From the NCBI GenBank assembly GCA_949879795.1, contig CATLBR010000010.1, positions 44,360-108,359 on the forward strand: 64,000 nt of DNA, written 5' to 3'. Both the position numbers and the translations under genes were made by a program. The stretch's first letter is position 1; every line of letters starts with the position of its first letter. This DNA comes from an uncultured Hungatella sp. (GTDB lineage: Bacteria > Bacillota > Clostridia > Lachnospirales > Lachnospiraceae). A model generated the notes under the pieces. It was given only the letters and a program-made list of their open reading frames with translations, was not told where the DNA came from and made no database searches. This document shows positions 8,784 to 16,387 of the stretch, piece after piece.

Positions 8784-9269
8784 ATGAAGACATTAAATAT
8801 TACTCCCGGACAAAAGCTGCCAAAAGAAGCTGTTCTGTTAATCGGACTTCAGGCCAGCGGAAAGTCCACCTTCTATCATCAGATGCTGGCCGAATATTAT
8901 GTACATATCAATCTTGATACTCTCCATACACGAAACAAGGAGAGGCTTCTTTTGGAACACTGCCTGCAAAATGGATACTCCTTCGCGGTAGATAATACGA
9001 ACCCCTCCATGGCAGAACGGAAGAAGTACATTGTGCCTGCAAAAGAATATGGATATGAGATAAAAGGATACTTTTTTCAGTCTGTAATAGCTGACTGCGT
9101 AGAGAGAAACCGTACCCGGCAAGGAAAAGCCCGGGTTCCTGATAAAGCCATTGTATATACCTCAAACCGTCTGGAACTGCCTTCTTACCAGGAAGGGTTT
9201 GATTATCTTTATTATGTATGGCTGGAACAGGGCAGATTTCTCATAGAAGAATGGAAGGAGACCAAATGA
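8784..9269 (+). CDS. P-loop kinase related to polynucleotide 5'-kinases (AAA_33 type)
   Basis: A 161-residue protein with a Walker A motif, GLQASGKST, near residue 21, followed by a NLDTL strand and DNTNPS near residue 74. That pattern is typical of small P-loop kinases of the polynucleotide-kinase/Zeta-toxin-like group. The conserved basic segment VERNRTRQGKARVP (about 115) fits the lid. The ATG at 8784 has AAGGAG about 11 nt upstream; a TTG at 8775 in the same frame is too close to that site. The stop codon overlaps the next start (ATGA), so translation is coupled to the Thg1-like gene. I infer that it phosphorylates 5'-OH RNA ends, giving the 5'-monophosphate that Thg1-type enzymes activate. 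The substrate is not shown by sequence. Confidence 0.8.
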   Translation: MKTLNITPGQKLPKEAVLLIGLQASGKSTFYHQMLAEYYVHINLDTLHTRNKERLLLEHCLQNGYSFAVDNTNPSMAERKKYIVPAKEYGYEIKGYFFQSVIADCVERNRTRQGKARVPDKAIVYTSNRLELPSYQEGFDYLYYVWLEQGRFLIEEWKETK

Positions 9270-10027
9270 ATTTTGAAGAACTGGATAAAAAAATGAGAAG
9301 TTTCGAACAGTCTTTGGACCAGGTGATACTGCAGGAACTGTATCTGGCTGTCCGTCTGGACGGAAGGAATTTTACAAAGCTGACAAAAGAAACCTGCCGC
9401 TTTGAAGCCCCTTTTGATACCCGGTTCCGAGACGCCATGGTCGACACCACAAAGCATCTAATGCAATGTGGTTTTCGCATTGTGTATGGTTATACGGAAA
9501 GCGATGAGATATCTCTGCTGTTTCATCCTGAAGACCATACATTTGGCAGAAAGACCCGAAAGATCAACTCGGTACTGGCAGGGGAAGCAAGCGCCTGTAT
9601 GTCACTTAAGTTAGGAACAGTTGCCTGCTTTGACAGCAGGGTGATTCCCCTTCCCAACCTGGAGCGTGTGAAAGACTATTTTTCCTGGCGGCAGGAAGAC
9701 GCTCACAGAAATTCACTGAATGCCCACTGCTACTGGATGCTGCGCAAAAAAGGAGTCAGCGCCAGGGAAGCTACAAAGCAGCTGGAAGGCCGGTCTGTTT
9801 CCTGGAAAAATGAACTGCTTTTTTCCGAAAACATCAATTATAACAATCTTCCTTCCTGGCAAAAAAGGGGGATCGGTCTGCACTACTCTGTCTATGAAAA
9901 GATTGGGTACAATCCCTTAACAAATCAGGAACAACCTGCTGTTCGAAACAAGTTGATAACAGAGATGGAACTAAAAACAGGCGGTGAGTATCAGGAATGG
10001 GTTATATCGCTTTTGCAGAAAACCTGA
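9266..10027 (+). CDS. Thg1-like 3'-5' RNA polymerase (TLP)
   Basis: A 253-residue member of the tRNA-His guanylyltransferase superfamily, enzymes that add nucleotides to the 5' end of RNA in the 3'-5' direction. Both metal-binding motifs are present: VRLDGRNFTKLT (about residue 28) and GYTESDEISLLF (about 75), carrying the catalytic aspartates. LNAHCYWMLRKKG near 152 matches the later conserved region. Bacterial TLPs are known to repair 5'-truncated tRNAs rather than create G-1. The start overlaps the kinase stop by ATGA, with GGAAGGAG upstream, so the two proteins are probably made together. A strong terminator follows immediately, making this a self-contained two-gene unit. Confidence 0.92.
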   Translation: MNFEELDKKMRSFEQSLDQVILQELYLAVRLDGRNFTKLTKETCRFEAPFDTRFRDAMVDTTKHLMQCGFRIVYGYTESDEISLLFHPEDHTFGRKTRKINSVLAGEASACMSLKLGTVACFDSRVIPLPNLERVKDYFSWRQEDAHRNSLNAHCYWMLRKKGVSAREATKQLEGRSVSWKNELLFSENINYNNLPSWQKRGIGLHYSVYEKIGYNPLTNQEQPAVRNKLITEMELKTGGEYQEWVISLLQKT

Positions 10028-10040
10028 TCTTAAAAATTTC

Positions 10041-10076
10041 AAAAGCCGTGCCGGGCTGCAGTCTGACACGGCTTTT
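10041..10076. terminator. Bidirectional rho-independent terminator
   Basis: AAAAGCCGTG (10041-10050) and CACGGCTTTT (10067-10076) form a perfect 10-bp stem with A/T tails on both sides. It separates the plus-strand kinase/Thg1-like operon from the convergent minus-strand gene at 10118. Confidence 0.88.
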
Positions 10077-10117
10077 TAATATTTCAGCAGCGCTTAGTTA
10101 AGATCATTCCCCGTTTT

Positions 10118-10531
10118 TCAAATTTCAAAAACATATTTATTTAAGCCATAATCAAATTTACTTTTTATATTCTTAATTTCAAAGCAAAAAACATGGGAAC
10201 ACCAGTTTAACATAGCTACAACCATGGCATCCTCCTGATAGTAGCATACATCATATTGCAAACTACATATTTGAATAACTGTTCCGTCACAAAATTGCGT
10301 ATGCGTTACAATATCCTCCGTCACCATATTGAGCGCCCTGAAAATAGCATTTCTATCTTCTTCACAAAACAGTTCATTTTTTAACAAAGGATTTTTAGAA
10401 AATGAAAGATAGACATTATCCTTTACGACAATACATTCTTCTTTAAAATGCTTTTTCTCAAACACTTCACCATATATAGTTATACTTATTCCCCATCTGC
10501 CTTTAAACAATTTATAATTACATTTTTTCAT
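10118..10531 (-). CDS. Hypothetical protein, possible immunity-type protein
   Basis: A 137-residue soluble protein with no recognised motif. It begins MKKCNYKLFKGRWG and is rich in aromatic residues, Cys and Lys, with alternating beta-like and helical stretches. The gene is AT-rich compared with the chromosomal backbone and stands last in a minus-strand series of CPCC, SUKH and lipoprotein genes, a setting usual for orphan immunity proteins of polymorphic toxin systems. Function by context only; the ribosome site is weak. Confidence 0.55.
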   Translation of the reverse strand: MKKCNYKLFKGRWGISITIYGEVFEKKHFKEECIVVKDNVYLSFSKNPLLKNELFCEEDRNAIFRALNMVTEDIVTHTQFCDGTVIQICSLQYDVCYYQEDAMVVAMLNWCSHVFCFEIKNIKSKFDYGLNKYVFEI

Positions 10532-10556
10532 ACATATTTTTCATCTTTACTATGTT

Positions 10557-11003
10557 TTATTCCTTTAGCCATTTATTTAGGTAATATTTATTAGCATTAT
10601 TACTAATTTTATTCCTGTAATCTAATATTCTCCCTCTGTTAATAGAACGATAAGACTCGATATCTGTTGTTCCATCATCTTCCCAACCACAATATGGGCA
10701 AATATCATATCCTGTTCCTTCCTTTAAATCAAAACGCTCTGTCAATGTTTTAAATCCGCAACAAGGACATGGAAACAGCTCCTCCACCTCACCATAAACT
10801 TCAACCTCATATCCTGTGATCGTCCGGATAACTTCGGATAAAAAGCCATTGCTTACACCTGACAAATTTACTTCAAATTCCACCTTTTCTTTCGTCAGAT
10901 AATCTCCCAAATACATTGATAAGTCTCTTGTATTTACAATATCTTGTATTAATTTGATTAACTTAAACGCCTTTTCTCTTGTTATAATCATATCCTTCTT
11001 CAT
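10557..11003 (-). CDS. CPCC cysteine-rich domain protein (immunity-type)
   Basis: A 148-residue protein. The C-terminal half carries the zinc-ribbon-like CPCC domain: FPCPCCGFKTL near residue 78 and YDICPYCGWEDDG near 102, so two Cys pairs are placed to bind metal. The N-terminal half (ITREKAFKLIKLIQDI) is helical. Proteins with this domain commonly stand among immunity genes of polymorphic toxin loci. I start at 11003 (MKKDMIITR), which has GGGAGG with 8 nt spacing; the frame extends to 11054 without a better site. The gene is AT-rich, suggesting recent acquisition. No cognate toxin is in the window. Confidence 0.75.
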   Translation of the reverse strand: MKKDMIITREKAFKLIKLIQDIVNTRDLSMYLGDYLTKEKVEFEVNLSGVSNGFLSEVIRTITGYEVEVYGEVEELFPCPCCGFKTLTERFDLKEGTGYDICPYCGWEDDGTTDIESYRSINRGRILDYRNKISNNANKYYLNKWLKE

Positions 11004-11056
11004 CAAGCCATCCTCCCAGCACTCCCTCCATACATAAAAAACAACTAGTATCAATT

Positions 11057-11521
11057 TTATCTTAATTTTATCAAAAATTCTTCAAAGCTGTCCGCTACCC
11101 TTTCAATTACTGGTCTAAATTCCTCACTTTTCTCATGAAACCATACACAAACACTTCCCTTAGAATCTCTTAAATCTAAGCAAAGATAATCCCCGGAAAA
11201 TAATTCCGCTATCGGTAATATTTCAATCCCTATTAAGTCCATGTTATCCGTCAAACGTTCCCCTATTTGCGATTCAACAACATCTATGTCGTACCATCCT
11301 GCCCCTTCAATAGACAAATCTTTAATAATTCCTAAAAATCTTACTATCATAAACTCACGTTCTCTATGGTAAAAACAACATTCTTGCGGAATACCCCCAT
11401 TATATTTTTTCAGGAATTCTCTATATGAATTTGGCAGCTTCACACGCCATTTGTTTTCTTTTTCTGCAATTAGCAGATCATCAGGTAATGGATTAATAAT
11501 GCTTTCATTTTTGATATTCAT
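11057..11521 (-). CDS. SMI1/KNR4 (SUKH) family immunity-type protein
   Basis: A 154-residue SUKH-fold protein. The signature WRVKLPNSYREFLKKYNGG (about residue 24) is followed by the usual loop (GIPQECCFYHRER), a central YDIDVVESQ region, LPIAELFSGDYLCLDLRD (about 100) and a C-terminal FEEFLIKL helix. SUKH proteins neutralise diverse nuclease and other toxins of contact-dependent systems. The start at 11521 has GGAAGG 7 nt upstream. Clustering with CPCC and Imm21-like genes but no toxin suggests an orphan immunity collection. Confidence 0.85.
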   Translation of the reverse strand: MNIKNESIINPLPDDLLIAEKENKWRVKLPNSYREFLKKYNGGIPQECCFYHREREFMIVRFLGIIKDLSIEGAGWYDIDVVESQIGERLTDNMDLIGIEILPIAELFSGDYLCLDLRDSKGSVCVWFHEKSEEFRPVIERVADSFEEFLIKLR

Positions 11522-11578
11522 TTTATGACCTTCCTTTCTTTTCCGGCATAGTTGTCTGCCTCCCAAAGGCCTATATAT

Positions 11579-12937
11579 CTATTTTTTATATGGGTATTTT
11601 ATACACATATATTCCTCCCCCCACTGATCGATGTGATCTCTCCAGTCGGGAACCTCCTCCCCGCGGCCTTCATTCACACGGGGAATCATATAATCCCACA
11701 GTTCATTGCGGAAGTCATTATAGGTTTCCGGCAGCTGCCCGTTTTCCAGTTTAATTTCTGTATGGTCTCCATCGGTATACACCACATGGATCAGTGTGTC
11801 ATACCTGCTTCTCAACGCCCTCTCATTTTTATCCTCTGCCAGTTTTGCATTTTCTATATTATAGAATTCGCCCTGACGCGCGTACTCCGTCCCGCCTGCC
11901 CTGATCGCCCACTGATCCACCTCGTATCTCTTGATGAGTTCCGTCAGTTCTTCCTGCACGCCTGGAACCTTTCTTTTCGCCTCCACGCCTTCCCAGGGCA
12001 AAGACTGCTTCCCGCAGTAAAGTACCGGCTGTGCCCATGAATTCACCGAATATGTTTTTTCGGGAGAACAGACCTTATACCGGAGACTCCCCTCACCGCC
12101 GTCGTACACAATGGACACCGCCAAAGCGGATTCCTTTCCCCCATAGCTTTCTAAAAGGCTGAAATACCGGATCTCTCTCTCATCTTCGTCCCCCAGCATA
12201 TAGGGATACTTTTCATACAGGTTCTCCTTTCCCCAATCTCCCAGCTCAAACCTCCAATCAGAAAGTCCGGTGTGCCCGATGATCAGATCCCAAAATGCCC
12301 TGCGGAATTCCCGGTACTCCCCCGGCAGCCCGTAGGATCCATAGGATCTGTCTGTATACAGGATTTCATCCTCGTTGATATACACCTCGACGTGGCCGCT
12401 GTAATCACCCCGGAACCGTTTTTCATTCTGGTCGATCCCATAATAATAGGGAGGACTCTCCTGGGTAAAGTCAGAACCAGAGTCCGCTATGTTAAAGAAG
12501 TCGCCCTCCTCGAAAAACTCCACGTCCGGGTACTCCGCAAGCAGGTCGGAGTCCTGGCTATAGTGCCGGTTCTGATAATCTTCCTGCGCCAGCCAGCTAA
12601 AGACATAGTTGTGGTTGTAGATCGACACCAGGTCCCACCAGGTGTCATGTCCGCAGCTGAAGCTCCTGGTGATCACTTCCTGCTCCGTTTTTCCTAAAAT
12701 GTCCTGTTTCGAACACCGGTACTGGATTTTGTCTTCTGTAGCGATAACCTCAACCTCAAAATACTGCCCAAAAGTTTCCCGAAAAGAGAGTTTTTTGACC
12801 TGTGTCATATCTCTCAATGTCACTGCCTCCGCTGCCTCATCGGGATCATTCTTTTTTCTCCCGCAGGCCGTCGCTCCCCAAAGGACCAGCAATAAAACCA
12901 TAAGAGCAGCCCATGTTTTCCATCTGTTCTCTGCCAT
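11579..12937 (-). CDS. Repeat-containing lipoprotein, paralogue 1
   Basis: A 452-residue lipoprotein with signal peptide and lipobox GATAC, so anchored outside the cell. No family is recognised. The protein carries two related segments: one ending DWRFELGDWGKENLYEKYPY (about residue 250) and one ending DWRDHIDQWGEEYMCIKYPY at the C-terminus. Each is preceded by an EGDFFNI/QGEFYNI motif and a FRRAFWDLI/FRNELWDYM motif. It is about the same length as, and clearly similar to, the next gene upstream (12967-14346), so a gene duplication followed an internal duplication. Neighbours are immunity-type genes. Confidence 0.85.
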   Translation of the reverse strand: MAENRWKTWAALMVLLLVLWGATACGRKKNDPDEAAEAVTLRDMTQVKKLSFRETFGQYFEVEVIATEDKIQYRCSKQDILGKTEQEVITRSFSCGHDTWWDLVSIYNHNYVFSWLAQEDYQNRHYSQDSDLLAEYPDVEFFEEGDFFNIADSGSDFTQESPPYYYGIDQNEKRFRGDYSGHVEVYINEDEILYTDRSYGSYGLPGEYREFRRAFWDLIIGHTGLSDWRFELGDWGKENLYEKYPYMLGDEDEREIRYFSLLESYGGKESALAVSIVYDGGEGSLRYKVCSPEKTYSVNSWAQPVLYCGKQSLPWEGVEAKRKVPGVQEELTELIKRYEVDQWAIRAGGTEYARQGEFYNIENAKLAEDKNERALRSRYDTLIHVVYTDGDHTEIKLENGQLPETYNDFRNELWDYMIPRVNEGRGEEVPDWRDHIDQWGEEYMCIKYPYKK

Positions 12938-12966
12938 ATTCTTTCCTCTCCGTTAAGCCACGCCGT

Positions 12967-14346
12967 CTATCTTGTATATGGGTATTTTTCACGCAGATAC
13001 TCCCTCCCCCACTGGTCGATCAAGTCCCGCCAGTCAACAGCCTGCTCTTCCTCCCCTCTGTCCTCGTTTATATAAGGGATCATGTAGTCCCACAGTTCGT
13101 CACGAAAGTCATTGTAATTTTCCGGAAGCCGCCCGTTTTCCAGCCGGATCTCCACATGGTTCCCATCAGTGTACACCACATGGATCAGAGCGTCGTATCC
13201 GCTTCTCAATACCTGCTCATTTTTATCCTTCACCTTTTTCGTCTTCTCTATGTTATAAAACTCACCCTGACGCACGTATGCCGCCCCGTTGGTCCCCGTC
13301 TCCCAGCTGTCCACCTCATACTGTTCGATGATCTCCGGCAGTTTTTCCGGTACATCGGGAACTTCTCTTTCTGTTCCCACCTTCCACATAGGTACAGGAT
13401 CTCTGTCACAATAAAGCACTGGTTGTCCGAACTTACCTGCCGAATAAGTCTTTACTCGAGAATAGCATCCATAGGAGACACTCTGCTCTCCCCCGTCGTA
13501 CACAAGAGATACCGCCACAGCCGATCCCTTTCCTCCGTAGTTTTCTAAAAGGCTGAAATAGCGGATCTGCCTTTCCTGACTTTCCCGAAGCATGTAAGGA
13601 TACTTTTTATACAGATTCTCCCTGCCCCAATCCCCCACTTCAAGCCTCCAGTCAGAAATCCCTGTGTGTCCGACAATCAGATCCCAGAACTCCTTGCGAA
13701 ACCGGTTATAGCTCTTGGGCACGCCATAAGACTTATATGATCTCCGGAGAGATGCGCTCTCATCACTATAGGTGTATAACTCAAAGAAACCGTCATAATC
13801 ACCTCTGAATTTCTCTTCATTCTGATCGATCCCATAATAGTCGGGAAGAAATGACAAATTATACATGCTATTGTTGCATGTTATATTGAAAAAATCACCC
13901 TCCTCTACAAATTCCGCTTCCAGCCATTCCACAAATAAATTCGCCTGCTGATTAAAACATTGGTTTAGATAATATCCCTGTTCCTTCCATGCATTAACAT
14001 GATTATCATCAAGAGCGGACAGCAACTCATCCCAGACATTCTGTCCGCATTCAAAAGTTCCATTTATGACCTCCGGTTCACATTCTCTCAAAACGTCCTG
14101 TTTAAAAAGCTGATACCGGATCTTATCTTTTGTCACGATAACATCAATCTGGAAAAAACCTCCGAAGATTTCGTTGAAATGAATCTTTGTGACCTCCGAA
14201 TAGGAGATCGGCGGGGCTGGCTCTGTAGGCGTATGAGGACCTGTAGCAGTGATCTCTTCCGGTCTTTTTCCACACGCAGCCACTCTGCATACGATCACCA
14301 GCAAAATCACGAGGACAGCAATCCATCTTACTTTTCTGTTTATCAT
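12967..14346 (-). CDS. Repeat-containing lipoprotein, paralogue 2
   Basis: A 459-residue lipoprotein (lipobox RVAAC) paralogous to the product of 11579-12937, with the same two-segment plan. The first segment ends DWRLEVGDWGRENLYKKYPY and the second DWRDLIDQWGREYLREKYPY. A Pro/Thr-rich linker follows the lipid anchor. The start overlaps the stop of the upstream frameshifted gene by ATGA, so they were once translationally coupled. GGAGGGAG precedes the ATG. Function is unknown; a surface role linked to the surrounding toxin-immunity genes is only suggested by position. Confidence 0.85.
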   Translation of the reverse strand: MINRKVRWIAVLVILLVIVCRVAACGKRPEEITATGPHTPTEPAPPISYSEVTKIHFNEIFGGFFQIDVIVTKDKIRYQLFKQDVLRECEPEVINGTFECGQNVWDELLSALDDNHVNAWKEQGYYLNQCFNQQANLFVEWLEAEFVEEGDFFNITCNNSMYNLSFLPDYYGIDQNEEKFRGDYDGFFELYTYSDESASLRRSYKSYGVPKSYNRFRKEFWDLIVGHTGISDWRLEVGDWGRENLYKKYPYMLRESQERQIRYFSLLENYGGKGSAVAVSLVYDGGEQSVSYGCYSRVKTYSAGKFGQPVLYCDRDPVPMWKVGTEREVPDVPEKLPEIIEQYEVDSWETGTNGAAYVRQGEFYNIEKTKKVKDKNEQVLRSGYDALIHVVYTDGNHVEIRLENGRLPENYNDFRDELWDYMIPYINEDRGEEEQAVDWRDLIDQWGREYLREKYPYTR

Positions 14347-14821
14347 ACTCCCTCCATCATTTTATCTTCCACATAGAATATACAATCTGATTTTAAATTC
14401 CTTAAGACACGACCGCACAAGCCTAATTTTCCCTTATAAACGTTATAATAAGACATGAGAAAAGCCTTTTCCAAATTCATCCCCGTCTGGTCCCCTGCAT
14501 CTTTCATCAAGATAATTTCCACTATTTTTATGAGCGATTCATTATATTCTTTTGCTTTTAGTCGTCGAATCACATGCGGAGAAAACAAAAACTTTTCTGC
14601 TTCGGTGATTGATAACGCGCCCCCTCTTTAATTTCGCTCTCTGATAGATTAGAAGAAGAACTTCGTATCATAATTGCCGCAGCTGAATTTTTATCGCTTA
14701 TTCTTTTAACAAATTCTAATATCCATCTACCTCTGTCCACATCAAGGCCTTCCTCAACTGCAGACTTCTCCCAGCGCGCCTGTTCTTTTCCAACCCTGAT
14801 ATATCTACATTTTTCCGTCAT
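14343..14821 (-). pseudogene. Hypothetical gene split by a frameshift in a G tract
   Basis: Two overlapping frames (14570-14821 and 14343-14588) join into one protein of about 159 residues if one G is added to the GGGGG run near 14626-14630: the text then reads SEIKEGG-ALSITEAEKF-LFSPHVIRR and continues to the end. The protein is helical and charged, with no family I recognise. Its stop overlaps the start of the downstream lipoprotein (ATGA), so it belongs to that operon. It could be a true pseudogene, a slippage-controlled gene or a base-call error. Confidence 0.6.
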
Positions 14822-14944
14822 GAGTTTATTATCCTCTCACATTTCACCTGAATTATTCACCGCCTTACAGTGAAAACAACTAAAGGCCGCATTGTTGCTA
14901 TAGTTTCAAAGTTTTTGCTTTCATCTGAAAAGTGAATAGAAAAA

Positions 14945-15850
14945 GAACCTAATCTTTGGTAAAATTAAGGTGACCAAGCCATAAATAAACCAAAGAAAGA
15001 GGTTCTATTTCAATGGTGGTGATCTTTCTTCGGATGACGGGCTACTTCTCATCAAGGAGTTCACCGCAAAAATTTGGCTTATTAAACTGGTCAAAAACTT
15101 TTCAAGACCAATGACCACGCAAACAACCGCACACATACCGATCCAGACAACCTCATACCGGTGATTTACCAGCTCATTGCCGCATATTTTGAGGATGATT
15201 GTGCAGATGAATTGACAAATGATCCAGTGATGACGGCTATTTTAGATAAGGATGCTTTGGCCTCGCAGCCTACTTTATCCAGATTTTGGAACTGAATGGA
15301 TAAAGATACACTTGCTCAGTTTGACGAAATAGACAGAAAAATGCGTGAGATCGTTTACTCCATCAAACATCCTGAACATATACTTTTTGACCTCGATTCT
15401 ACCTTGCTGAACACTTATGGCTATCAGGAGGGAGAAGCCTTTAACTACCATTACCAGACACATGGCTACCACCCGCTCCTTTATTTTGATGGCCTTACCG
15501 GTGGTTTGCTCAATGTAGAATTGCGGGATGGCACACAGTACTGCAGCAAGGACGCAGATCGTTTCATGATTCCGTTAATGCAGGAATACCGAGAAAAATA
15601 CCCATCACTTCCGATCTACTTGCGTGGTGACAGCGGCTTTGCCTCCCCAAAACTATATAAAGCATGTGAAAACAAGGACTGCAAGTATGCAATTCGCCTG
15701 AAAGACAACTAGGTGCTCCGAAAGTTCGCGAAGGATTCCCAAGAGGCACTTTATCGGGCTACCCGTAAGAATCAGATCGATTATGCCGTGGAATTCGGGG
15801 AGTTCATGTATCAGGCCGCCAGTTGGCCACATCCAAGGAGGATTGTTTTC
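14945..15850 (+). mobile_element. IS1380-like insertion sequence remnant
   Basis: A decayed transposase of the IS1380 group. It can be read from about 15011 (FNGGDLSSDDGLLLIKEF) through [36 protein letters not shown] (DDE core region) to [12 protein letters not shown] near 15840. It is broken by a frameshift near 15095 (missing T), a TGA near 15294 and a TAG near 15710. An inverted repeat upstream of the coding start (AGAACCT at 14945-14951, AGGTTCT at 15001-15007) resembles the leader hairpin of such elements. The 3' end is missing: it runs directly into the cas5 gene on the other strand, so a deletion removed the right end together with neighbouring DNA. Confidence 0.82.
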
Positions 15851-16366
15851 ATGATACATAAATCCGTAAGCAATCTCTCCATCCAGATCATCATAAGCGC
15901 TTTCTCCCTCACCGAACACGCAGGGCTCCACATATCCCTGACATTCCCTGGTCCCGAGAAACACATCGCGCCTTCCTCCGCGGGCAATCATCCGTCTGGC
16001 TATATTATGATGCTTATGTTCATTCCTGTCCTGTCTCAGCTCCGGCCGTTTTTCATTCCATTCAAAATGAGCGCATACCTGATAACAGACATTTTTCAAA
16101 TACGTATAATAAGCCAACTCATTTCCTCCATTATAGCAAATCGGCCGGATTCCTTTCGTCTCTGTCCGAATCGGATTCATAACACGCACAGCATCAATGA
16201 TCCATACAAATGTGGGTTTCCAGTAAACACTCTGTAAAATTCCCTTCAGTGCCTCATAGGTAGGAATATGGTAGGAACATTTTTCACCTCCCACTCTGGT
16301 GACAGGATCAGAAAACAGTGCATAATCCCCGCTCACCTGAAACTCAACCGCATTCCGATACTTCAA
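15653..16366 (-). pseudogene. cas5c: cas5c (type I-C Cas5), 3' end lost at an IS junction
   Basis: The first 170 or so residues are Cas5 of subtype I-C ([72 protein letters not shown]). I-C Cas5 is the enzyme that cuts pre-crRNA. From about 15850 downward the open frame continues only as the antisense of the IS1380-like remnant, so the last third is not Cas5. The start is a TTG at 16366 with AGGAGG 8 nt upstream, 22 bp after cas3. cas8c, cas7, cas4, cas1 and cas2, normally next, are absent. Confidence 0.85.
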
Positions 16367-16387
16367 ATTGATTCACCTCCTCATATA

